From: JBBQRS01 sp038214535
Lineage (GTDB): Bacteria; Chloroflexota; Anaerolineae; CG2-30-64-16
Assembly (NCBI GenBank): GCA_038214535.1
Contig: JBBQRS010000049.1
Span: 1 to 32,846 of the forward strand
Direction: 5' to 3'
Length of the DNA stretch: 32,846 nucleotides
In this document: positions 13,579 through 20,206 of the stretch, in pieces
Numbering within the stretch: position 1 is the stretch's first letter
Layout of the letters: every line of letters begins with the position of its first letter
Made by a program: the position numbers and the translations under genes
The notes under the pieces: model-generated
Told to the model about the DNA's origin: nothing
Database searches by the model: none
What the model saw: the letters and a program-made list of their open reading frames with translations, nothing else

Positions 13579-16482
13579 GTGCCTCGCAATTATGTCTCCC
13601 TTGACCTGGAAACCACCGGTCTGAACCCCGCGCGGGATGTCATCATCGAAGTGGGCGCGGTGCGCTTCGTGGATGGCCTGCCGACCGAGACCTTCTCCAC
13701 ACTGATCAACCCGGATCGGCCGATCCCTTACGAAATCACGATGCTCACCGGCATCACCGACCGGGACGTGCTGGGCAAGCCCCACTTCACCCAGATTCGA
13801 CCGCAGCTTCAACGTTTCGTCGGCGCGTCGCCGGTGGTGGGCCACAACGTCAGCTTCGATCTCGGCTTCCTGCGCGCCCAGCAACTTTTCTACGAGAACA
13901 TCGGGCTGGATAGTTGGGAGTTGGCGACGATCCTGTTGCCCAACATGCCGAGTTACAGCCTGGGCAGCCTGGCCGATCAGTTGGGTATTCCCATGGAGAG
14001 CCGGCATCGCGCCGAGCACGACGCGCAGGCCACGGGGCTGCTCTTCGCGCACCTGTGCGAGGAAGCCGCGTGCCTGCCGTTGCCCACCCTGGTGGAGATC
14101 AACCGGCTGGCATCCAACAGCGATTGGCCGTTAGGTCCCGTGTTCCGCGAAGCGTTGGATGCGCGCGGCGGCGCCGGCCTCACGAGCCGCCGCGAACCGC
14201 CGAAGCTGGAACAGATCGTCCCCGGCAGCCCGCTCTTGCAGCCTCTTTATTTTGCCGAGCCGCTCAACCCGGTGGAGAAGCCGGGACCGGTTGACGTGAC
14301 CGAACTCAGCCGGATGCTCGAAGCCGATGGGGCGGTGGGGCGCGCATTTCCGGGCTATGAGTTTCGCCCGCCGCAGGTGGATATGCTGAAAGCGGTCGCC
14401 ACGGCGTTCAACCAGGAACATCACCTGCTGGCCGAAGCGGGCACCGGCACCGGCAAATCGCTGGCCTATCTGCTGCCCGCCATCGCTTACGCCGTGAAGA
14501 ACGACACGCGGGTCGTGATCAGCACCAACACCATCAACCTGCAAGACCAGCTCTTTCAGAAGGACTTGCCCGACCTGCAACGCATCCTGGCCGACGCGTG
14601 GGGGCAGGACCCGCCGTTCCGGGCGACGCTGCTCAAGGGGCGCAGCAACTATCTGTGCCCGCGGCGCTTCCTGGGGCTGCTGGCGCGCCCGAACCTGAGC
14701 CAGGATGAACTGCGCGGGGCCGCGCGGATCCTCGTCTGGCTGCCGCGCACGCAGACCGGCGATCAGAGCGAGTTGTCGCTGCCGTTCGCGTCCGACCGCT
14801 TCGTCTGGTCGCAGGTGGCCGCCGACAGCGCGGGGTGCTCGATGGAGCGCTGCCAGCGCGAGATGGGCGGGCGTTGCTTCCTCTATCGGGCGCGCCGGCA
14901 GGCCGAGGCGGCGCACATCCTGGTGGTCAACCATTCGCTGCTGATGGCCGACGCCGCAACCGAAAACCGGGTGCTGCCCAAATATAATCATCTGATCCTG
15001 GATGAAGCGCACCATCTGGAGGATGCCGTCACCGATCAGTTGAGTTTCCGCGCCGACAGCCAGACCGTGCAGCGTCTGTTCACGACGCTGCATCAGCAGG
15101 GCCAACGCGCGGCGCACGCGACGGGCGGTGGGCTGTTGGGTGACGTGCTGGGGTCGCTGCGAACGGGGCGCATCCCACCGGAGCAGTTTGCGGTGATCCA
15201 GGATCACGTCATGCGCCTCCAGGCCGATGTCGAGGGCATATATCTGCGGCTGGATGATTTCTGGCAGATCGTGGCAGAAGCCTTCCGCGACATGGGGATC
15301 GCCGCGCAAGACCGGGGCGGCGGCGCTGACTACGATCTGCGCCTGCGGATCACCGAGACCATGCGTAACCACCCTGTGTGGGTCGGCATCGAGCAAGGAT
15401 GGGAGGACCTGGGCGCGCCGTGGCAGGCCATGACCCGGCGTCTGGATAATCTGCGCGGCGGCGTGGGCAAGTTGCAGGAAGCGGGCTACAAAGCGAGCAA
15501 CCTCGAGGCCCTGACGGAAGAACTCGAAGTGGCGGGCCGCGAACTGGCCGAATTGCACGCCCAAATGGAAGCCTGGGTGATGAAGCCGGCGGCGAACGGC
15601 GTCTACTGGGCGGAGATCGGTTCCGAGGAACGGCGCGCCCGGCGCATCTCCCTGCACTCCGCGCCGCTGAACGTCGGCCCCCTGGTGCAGGACCACATTT
15701 TGTATAAGAATGATACCGTGATTCTGACCTCGGCCACGCTGCGCGCGGCCGGCAGCTTTGACTATCTGCGTGACCGGCTACAGGCCCATGACGCCGACAC
15801 GACCACCGTTGGTTCTCCCTTCGATTACAAGAGCAGCACCCTGCTATGCCTGCCCAGCGATGTGCCCGAGCCGAATGCTCCCGGCTATCAGACGGCCGTG
15901 GAGCAGGCGGTGATCGGGCTGGCGAAGGCAATGGGCGGGCGCACGCTTGTGCTGTTCACCTCCAACGCGCAGATGAAGCGCACCGCGCAGGCCATCGCGC
16001 CCGCGTTGACCGAGGCGGGCATTACCACTTTGACGCAGGGCAGCGGCGGGTCGCGCCACCAGTTGTTGGAGTCGTTCAAATCATCGCAGCGGACGGTGCT
16101 GCTGGGCACGCGCAGTTTCTGGGAGGGCGTGGATGTGATGGGTTCGGCCCTCAGCGCGCTGGTACTGGTGCGCCTGCCCTTCGCCGTCCCCAACGACCCG
16201 ATCATTGCGGCGCGCAGCGAGACGTTTGAAGATCCGTTTTATAATTACCAGGTGCCCGATGCCATCCTGCGCTTCCGGCAGGGCTTTGGCCGGCTGATCC
16301 GCAGCAAGACCGACCGCGGCGTGGTGCTGGTGCTCGACAAGCGCGTCACGTCCAAGGGCTACGGGCGGCTCTTCCTGGAGTCGCTGCCCGAATGCACGTC
16401 CTTCCGCGGTGCGCTGCGGGATGTGCCGGCGCAGGCGAAGGGTTGGGTAGATGGCGATAACACGCCCGGACTAACACCGTAA
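13579..16482 (+). CDS. dinG: DinG-family helicase with N-terminal DEDD exonuclease domain
   Basis: A 967-residue fusion for DNA repair. Residues 1-170 form a DnaQ-like 3'-5' exonuclease: Asp9/Glu11 in SLDLETTG, GHNVSFDLGFL and HRAEHDAQATG. From about residue 255 comes an XPD/DinG superfamily 2 helicase: Walker A AEAGTGTGKS (Lys293), the helicase Ia segment ISTNTINLQDQL, the DEAH box at 475, and the C-terminal motifs GTRSFWEGVDVMG and RFRQGFGRLIRS. Four cysteines (360, 420, 425, 433) lie between Walker A and DEAH, where XPD-like enzymes hold a 4Fe-4S cluster. The start is GTG at 13579; the N-terminus begins right at the exonuclease fold. It is monocistronic, followed by a palindromic repeat. 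Confidence 0.95.
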   Translation: MPRNYVSLDLETTGLNPARDVIIEVGAVRFVDGLPTETFSTLINPDRPIPYEITMLTGITDRDVLGKPHFTQIRPQLQRFVGASPVVGHNVSFDLGFLRAQQLFYENIGLDSWELATILLPNMPSYSLGSLADQLGIPMESRHRAEHDAQATGLLFAHLCEEAACLPLPTLVEINRLASNSDWPLGPVFREALDARGGAGLTSRREPPKLEQIVPGSPLLQPLYFAEPLNPVEKPGPVDVTELSRMLEADGAVGRAFPGYEFRPPQVDMLKAVATAFNQEHHLLAEAGTGTGKSLAYLLPAIAYAVKNDTRVVISTNTINLQDQLFQKDLPDLQRILADAWGQDPPFRATLLKGRSNYLCPRRFLGLLARPNLSQDELRGAARILVWLPRTQTGDQSELSLPFASDRFVWSQVAADSAGCSMERCQREMGGRCFLYRARRQAEAAHILVVNHSLLMADAATENRVLPKYNHLILDEAHHLEDAVTDQLSFRADSQTVQRLFTTLHQQGQRAAHATGGGLLGDVLGSLRTGRIPPEQFAVIQDHVMRLQADVEGIYLRLDDFWQIVAEAFRDMGIAAQDRGGGADYDLRLRITETMRNHPVWVGIEQGWEDLGAPWQAMTRRLDNLRGGVGKLQEAGYKASNLEALTEELEVAGRELAELHAQMEAWVMKPAANGVYWAEIGSEERRARRISLHSAPLNVGPLVQDHILYKNDTVILTSATLRAAGSFDYLRDRLQAHDADTTTVGSPFDYKSSTLLCLPSDVPEPNAPGYQTAVEQAVIGLAKAMGGRTLVLFTSNAQMKRTAQAIAPALTEAGITTLTQGSGGSRHQLLESFKSSQRTVLLGTRSFWEGVDVMGSALSALVLVRLPFAVPNDPIIAARSETFEDPFYNYQVPDAILRFRQGFGRLIRSKTDRGVVLVLDKRVTSKGYGRLFLESLPECTSFRGALRDVPAQAKGWVDGDNTPGLTP

Positions 16483-16497
16483 ACTGCGCGTCGCTCT

Positions 16498-16560
16498 CCT
16501 TTGTAGTGACGGCTTCAGCCGTTTGGGGCAGTACAACGGCTGAAGCCGTCACTACAAAGG
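16498..16560. repeat. REP-like palindrome (GTAGTGACGGCTTCAGCC family), copy 2
   Basis: The best copy: perfect 26-bp arms from CCTTTGTAGTGACGGCTTCA to its complement ending CACTACAAAGG, with an 11-nt loop. It lies 15 nt after the dinG stop and could end its transcripts, but it lacks a strong U-tract. Confidence 0.92.
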
Positions 16561-16603
16561 GAAAGACATGATGACTCGTGTTTAGCTCAATGAGGAGGGA
16601 AAC

Positions 16604-18202
16604 ATGTTTACCTATCGGCATTGCGGCCGCGTTCTTCTGTTCATCGTGGCCGCCGGCCTGCTGGCCGGATGTGTCCCTGTCCCCGGCGAGGTGACTTCGC
16701 CGCTCCCCTTACCCCCAACCCCAACCGGGGCCGCGCCTACGGAGGTGGACACCCCTATGCCGGAACTCCCCCCTACGACAACCCACAGCTACTACGTCTC
16801 GCCTGACGGCTCCGATGCGAATGACGGCAGCGAGGCGATGCCCTGGCATACCATCCAATATGCCTTAGATCACGTGGGGCCGGGGGCCGACATTCTCGTG
16901 ATGGACGGCGTCTACAACGAGCGGGTTGTCTTTACCACGCCCGGCTCCGCAGATGTGGGCTACATCACCCTGCAGAATTACCCCCGCGCGACCCCGATCA
17001 TTGACGGCGAAGGGCTGGCCGAAAGCGGCGAGATCGGTTTGATTGTGCTCGATGACATGTCTTACGTGAAGGTGATCGGCTTTGAGATTCGGAATCTGAA
17101 GGCCGGCGGCGACCCCGAAGTTTTCCCGGCGGGCATCTGGATCAGGGGGCGCGGCGATCACATCGAGATTCACGACAACAACGTCCACGATATCGAGAAC
17201 AGTTGCGAGGAGTGCGGCGCGCACGGCATCGCGGTCTACGGCCGCGATCCCGAGGCGTCTATCCACGATATCGTGATTGACGGCAACGAAGTGCATCACA
17301 ACTTGCTGGGCTGGAGCGAATCGCTGGTGCTGAACGGCAACGTGGAGAAGTTCGTCGTCTCCAACAATGTCGTTCATGACAACGACAACATCGGGATTGA
17401 CCTGATCGGTTTCGAGGGCGAGAACCCGAACCCGGAAGTGGATCGCGCCCGCGATGGCGTCGTCATCGGGAACCTGGTGTACAACATTGACTCGTTCGGC
17501 AACCCGGCCTATGGCGAAGATCGCAACTCCGACGGCATCTACGTGGACGGCGGCACGGGCATCCGCATCGAGGGCAACATCGTCCATCACGGCAACATTG
17601 GCATCGAGTTGGCGAGCGAGCACGCCGACAAGAACACCAGCTACATCATCGTGCGCAACAATTTTGTCTATGCCAACAGCCAGGTGGGGATCGCCATAGG
17701 CGGGTATGACGAGGAGCGCGGGCGCACGGAATGGTGTACGATCGTCAACAACACCCTGTACCACAATGCCACCCAGGGCGACTGGGGCGCGGAGTTGTAC
17801 GTCCAGTTCGACACCCGCAATAACGTCATCCAGAACAACCTGATCTACGCAGGCGAGGCGCGCCTCTTCATGGAGAGCTGGAGCGCGGTGATGACCGACA
17901 ACACCGTGGACTACAACCTCTATTTCGCCGGGGATGGCGGTACGGCGGGTTCGTGGATCTGGCAGGGCGAGGCTTACGATGACTTTGCGGCGTATCAGGC
18001 GGCTTCCGGCAACGACGCCCATGCGCTGGTGGGGCTTGACCCGTCACTGGTTGACCCCGCCGCGGGCGACCTGCGCCTGCAAGCCGGTTCGCCCGCCATT
18101 GACGCGGGGCAGGACGTGAGCGAAGCAGGCGAAGTGGATATTGACGGCGAGCCGCGCATTCGGGGCGCGGCGATAGACATCGGCGCGCAAGAGGCGGAGT
18201 GA
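16604..18202 (+). CDS. Secreted lipoprotein with right-handed parallel beta-helix (DUF1565-like)
   Basis: A 532-residue exported protein. The signal peptide (RHCGRVLLFIVAAGLLAGC) has lipobox LAGC with the acceptor at Cys23. A Pro/Thr-rich tether (about 25-65) follows. The segment YYVSPDGSDANDGSEAMPW with TIQYALDHVGPGADI is the start typical of DUF1565/pectate-lyase-like proteins. Residues about 120-450 are repeating coils rich in N-x-V/I (IEIHDNNVHDI, IVIDGNEVHHN, FVVSNNVVHDNDN, IRIEGNIVHHGNIG), the signature of a beta-helix. The tail (LRLQAGSPAIDAGQD...IDIGAQE) is common in such proteins. A role in binding or cleaving polysaccharide is likely but the catalytic residues are not assignable. 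AGGAGG precedes the ATG. Confidence 0.9.
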   Translation: MFTYRHCGRVLLFIVAAGLLAGCVPVPGEVTSPLPLPPTPTGAAPTEVDTPMPELPPTTTHSYYVSPDGSDANDGSEAMPWHTIQYALDHVGPGADILVMDGVYNERVVFTTPGSADVGYITLQNYPRATPIIDGEGLAESGEIGLIVLDDMSYVKVIGFEIRNLKAGGDPEVFPAGIWIRGRGDHIEIHDNNVHDIENSCEECGAHGIAVYGRDPEASIHDIVIDGNEVHHNLLGWSESLVLNGNVEKFVVSNNVVHDNDNIGIDLIGFEGENPNPEVDRARDGVVIGNLVYNIDSFGNPAYGEDRNSDGIYVDGGTGIRIEGNIVHHGNIGIELASEHADKNTSYIIVRNNFVYANSQVGIAIGGYDEERGRTEWCTIVNNTLYHNATQGDWGAELYVQFDTRNNVIQNNLIYAGEARLFMESWSAVMTDNTVDYNLYFAGDGGTAGSWIWQGEAYDDFAAYQAASGNDAHALVGLDPSLVDPAAGDLRLQAGSPAIDAGQDVSEAGEVDIDGEPRIRGAAIDIGAQEAE

Positions 18203-18208
18203 CATTTT

Positions 18209-18237
18209 TTGACACGCGCCCCCCGACGTGCTAAGAT
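18209..18237 (+). promoter_or_regulatory. Promoter of efp
   Basis: TTGACA (18209-18214), a 17-nt spacer and TAAGAT (18232-18237). It starts just after the beta-helix gene stop and gives a transcript start near 18244, about 70 nt before efp. Confidence 0.85.
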
Positions 18238-18244
18238 ATAGTAG

Positions 18245-18290
18245 CCTCCGGGGCGTACATGACCTCGGAGGTTTTGCCGCCTTACGGCGG
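18245..18290 (+). other. Two hairpins in the efp 5' leader
   Basis: CCTCCG/CGGAGG (18245-18271) is followed by TTTT, then GCCGCC-TTAC-GGCGG (18276-18290). They fill most of the efp leader. The first, with its four U, is a weak terminator-like structure. No known riboswitch was recognised. Confidence 0.4.
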
Positions 18291-18313
18291 ACGTACGGAC
18301 AGGAGCAACAGGG

Positions 18314-18871
18314 ATGATTGGTGTACAGGACCTGCGCAAGGGCGCAACGTATGAGGAAGATAACGACCTCTGGCGCGTGATGGAATATGAACACGTGAAG
18401 ACGGGGCGTGGCAACGCGACGATCCGCGTGCGCGTGCGTAACGTCCGCACGGGCGGCAGCCAGGTCAAGACCTATCCTTCGGGCAGCCGGGTGCAGGATG
18501 TGCGCGTGGATCACGAAGAGGCGCAGTACCTCTTCCATGACGGTGACCTGTATACTTTCATGAATAACGAGACCTACGAGCAGCCGGTGCTCAATGCGGA
18601 GTTGCTGGGTGACGCCGTGAACTTCCTGAACGATGGGATGACCGTTGAGCTGGAGAGTTACGAGGGCGAGATGATCAGCATCAGCCTGCCCACCACGGTA
18701 GACCTGGAAGTGACGCAGACTGACCCCGGTTTTGCGGGCAACACGGCCACCAACGCCACCAAGGCAGCTATTGTCAGCACGGGGTATCAGGTTCAGGTGC
18801 CGCTGTTCGTGAATATCGGCGACAAGGTTCGGGTGGATACGCGCACCGGGGAATATTTGACGCGGGTGTAG
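18314..18871 (+). CDS. efp: Translation elongation factor P
   Basis: A 185-residue factor that relieves ribosomes stalled at polyproline. It has the three expected beta domains: N-terminal KOW-like (MIGVQDLRKGATYEEDNDLW), the OB domain (VRVDHEEAQYLFHDGDLYTF) and the C-terminal signature (TNATKAAIVSTGYQVQVPLF, then GEYLTRV). The tip of the domain I loop reads KTGRGNA, with Arg32 where many EF-Ps have the modified Lys, and Thr where Pro is usual. AGGAG lies 8 nt before the ATG. The gene has its own promoter and is followed by a repeat array and tRNA-Thr, which may be co-transcribed. Confidence 0.97.
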   Translation: MIGVQDLRKGATYEEDNDLWRVMEYEHVKTGRGNATIRVRVRNVRTGGSQVKTYPSGSRVQDVRVDHEEAQYLFHDGDLYTFMNNETYEQPVLNAELLGDAVNFLNDGMTVELESYEGEMISISLPTTVDLEVTQTDPGFAGNTATNATKAAIVSTGYQVQVPLFVNIGDKVRVDTRTGEYLTRV

Positions 18872-18879
18872 ATAGAACG

Positions 18880-19001
18880 CCCTCACCCTCGCCCTCTCCC
18901 ACAGGGAGAGGGAACGTCCTGACCTCACCCCGGCCTCTCCCACGGGGAGAGGGAACGTCCTGACCTCACCCCGGCCCTCTCCCACAGGGAGAGGGAGAGC
19001 G
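18880..19001. repeat. Three tandem CTCTCCC/GGGAGAG palindromic units
   Basis: Three roughly 40-bp units, each CCTCACCC(C)GGCC-CTCTCCCAC-GGGGAGAGG-GAACGTCCTGA with small changes. Each unit folds as a hairpin (CCCTCTCCC/GGGAGAGGG). The array starts 8 nt after the efp stop and ends 4 nt before the first tRNA-Thr. A single related unit is at 22129. Confidence 0.9.
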
Positions 19002-19005
19002 GGTT

Positions 19006-19078
19006 GCCACCCTAGCTCAATAGGTAGAGCAGCGCATTCGTAATGCGCAGGTTGGCGGTTCGATTCCGCCGGGTGGCT
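19006..19078 (+). tRNA. tRNA-Thr (CGT anticodon), copy 1
   Basis: 73 nt with acceptor GCCACCC/GGGTGGC, D arm GCTC/GAGC, anticodon stem GCGCA/TGCGC with loop TTCGTAA (anticodon CGT, reads ACG), and T arm GGCGG-TTCGATT-CCGCC. CCA is not encoded. No promoter is seen immediately upstream, only the repeat array, so it may depend on efp read-through. It is identical to the copy at 20073 except for one D-loop base. Confidence 0.97.
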
Positions 19079-19089
19079 TCAAAAGACGG

Positions 19090-19157
19090 ACAGGATTTAC
19101 AAGACTGCGCAGGATGAGAATGATTCATCCTGCGCAGTCTTGTAAATCCTGTCTTTT
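19090..19157. terminator. Perfect 28-bp hairpin, bidirectional terminator
   Basis: Arms starting ACAGGATTTACAAGACTGCG and the exact complement (28 bp each) around a 7-nt loop. On the plus strand it is followed by CTTTTTA and would end the tRNA transcript. On the minus strand it begins a few bases after the stop of the CDGSH gene, with CCGTCTTTT beyond it. The T-run overlaps the TAA of that gene. The arm sequence is of an interspersed-repeat type. Confidence 0.85.
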
Positions 19158-19888
19158 TATTCGCGGCGACGGTTCAGTTCGTCGGGCTTGTGGCGGTGCG
19201 TGCCGTCGCAGAGCGGCTTGATACTGGATGCGCCACAGTTGCACAGCGTGACGCGGTTGCGCGTCTCCATCGGCTGCCCGTCCGAGCGCTCGATGAGGAT
19301 GCCGCCGGTGACCCACAGCGGCCCGGCGATGGGGCCTTCCGAGGTGATCTCCGTGGAGTCAGCGATCTGGAGGGGCAGATCCGGCTCAATATCAGGGGCG
19401 TCCGCTTCGATGTGATAGGTGAGCGCGCCGGAGGGGCAACGCTCGACCATGGCGATGGCGAGGGAGCGCGCCTGCGTATCTTCGGAGCCTGCGACGTATT
19501 GCTCCAGGCTCGTGTTGAGCATCCCGCAGAAGCCGGACTCCATGCAGAAGGTCGTATCCTTCTGTACGATCAGGCGCGTGCCGCCGGGGAGTGCGCCCCT
19601 GCGATCCGCAGACAGGCCGGTGTCGGCGGTCTCTGTTCCATCGAAGCCGACCTTGCGGTGCGATCCGTCGCAAAACGGCTTGTCCTGCGAGTGGCCGCAG
19701 CGACATAGCCAGTAGGTCCCTTCTTCCGTCGGGGTCTCGCCTTCCTTCTCCCAGCTCAGCGGCTCGCCATATTCGGAAACGACCTGCCGTTTACGCACCA
19801 GCGGCACGCCGCCCCGAACTTCATAGGGGCCGTTCTTCGAAATGACAATGCGCGGCTCGGGCGCGGTCTCGTTCTCAGGTGTCGTCAT
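19157..19888 (-). CDS. Iron-sulfur protein: CDGSH - divergent 4Fe-4S (Fer4_19-like) - CDGSH
   Basis: A 243-residue cytosolic protein with three predicted clusters. The first CDGSH motif is CRCGHSQDKPFCDGSH (Cys62, Cys64, Cys73, His77). The second is CNCGASSIKPLCDGTH (Cys216, Cys218, Cys227, His231). Each should hold a 2Fe-2S cluster with a 3Cys-1His set. Between them, Cys115, Cys121 and Cys151 (FCMESGFCG, ERCPSGALTY) match the divergent mono-cluster ferredoxin type. Electron transfer or redox sensing is probable, but no partner lies nearby. AAGGA precedes the ATG. The gene is transcribed against, and lies between, two tRNA-Thr genes. Confidence 0.93.
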   Translation of the reverse strand: MTTPENETAPEPRIVISKNGPYEVRGGVPLVRKRQVVSEYGEPLSWEKEGETPTEEGTYWLCRCGHSQDKPFCDGSHRKVGFDGTETADTGLSADRRGALPGGTRLIVQKDTTFCMESGFCGMLNTSLEQYVAGSEDTQARSLAIAMVERCPSGALTYHIEADAPDIEPDLPLQIADSTEITSEGPIAGPLWVTGGILIERSDGQPMETRNRVTLCNCGASSIKPLCDGTHRHKPDELNRRRE

Positions 19889-19911
19889 GGATATTCCTTT
19901 TTTCTGCTTCT

Positions 19912-19998
19912 TGTAGTTTAGCCCCTTGTGGGCGTGCGCGGCGGGCGCCCCTGCCTTGGCTGTTGCCAGACAGGGCCAGGCAAGGCCCTGAACTACAG
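19912..19998. repeat. TIR-type palindromic element, copy B
   Basis: Ends TGTAGTTTAGCCCCTTGTGG and CAAGGCCCTGAACTACAG match copy A at 3598. The centre differs and carries its own inverted repeat (CCTGCCTTGGC...GCCAGGCAAGG). It lies between the CDGSH gene start and the second tRNA promoter. Confidence 0.75.
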
Positions 19999-20032
19999 AA
20001 TTCTAGACAGATTCTATCCGGGCGGCGAAGGT

Positions 20033-20061
20033 TTGACAAGCGCGCTGTTGTGCGGTAACTT
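20033..20061 (+). promoter_or_regulatory. Promoter of the second tRNA-Thr
   Basis: TTGACA (20033-20038), a 17-nt spacer and TAACTT (20056-20061), 11 nt before the mature tRNA 5' end. Confidence 0.8.
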
Positions 20062-20072
20062 AATGGGGTTGC

Positions 20073-20145
20073 GCCACCCTAGCTCAATTGGTAGAGCAGC
20101 GCATTCGTAATGCGCAGGTTGGCGGTTCGATTCCGCCGGGTGGCT
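20073..20145 (+). tRNA. tRNA-Thr (CGT anticodon), copy 2
   Basis: A 73-nt cloverleaf with the same stems as copy 1 and anticodon CGT in loop TTCGTAA. The only internal difference is T for A in the D loop. CCA is not encoded. Unlike copy 1, it has its own consensus promoter and a terminator right behind it. Confidence 0.97.
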
Positions 20146-20153
20146 CCTCATGT

Positions 20154-20190
20154 CACTGGCCCCGACCGTCCGGTTGGGGCCAGTGCTTTA
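20154..20190 (+). terminator. Terminator of the second tRNA-Thr
   Basis: A perfect 10-bp stem, CACTGGCCCC/GGGGCCAGTG, with a 12-nt loop, followed by CTTTAT. It overlaps the region where an over-long ORF for the next gene would start, arguing for a later start there. Confidence 0.75.
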
Positions 20191-20206
20191 TCCGGCCCAA
20201 CGGGAC

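Noticed and set aside
14131..15696. A 521-codon minus-strand ORF
   Set aside because: Lies wholly inside dinG on the opposite strand; low-complexity His/Gln/Arg composition.
18880..19001. Possible CRISPR-like array
   Set aside because: Units are contiguous palindromes of about 40 bp with no unique spacers and no cas genes.
19006..20145. Genomic island with integrase at the tRNA genes
   Set aside because: No integrase, phage or mobilisation gene lies between or near the tRNAs; only the duplication itself is reported.
20150..20206. ATG at 20150 as start of the ResB-like gene
   Set aside because: It sits 5 nt after the tRNA and within its terminator hairpin; the ATGs at 20207/20210 are more plausible.
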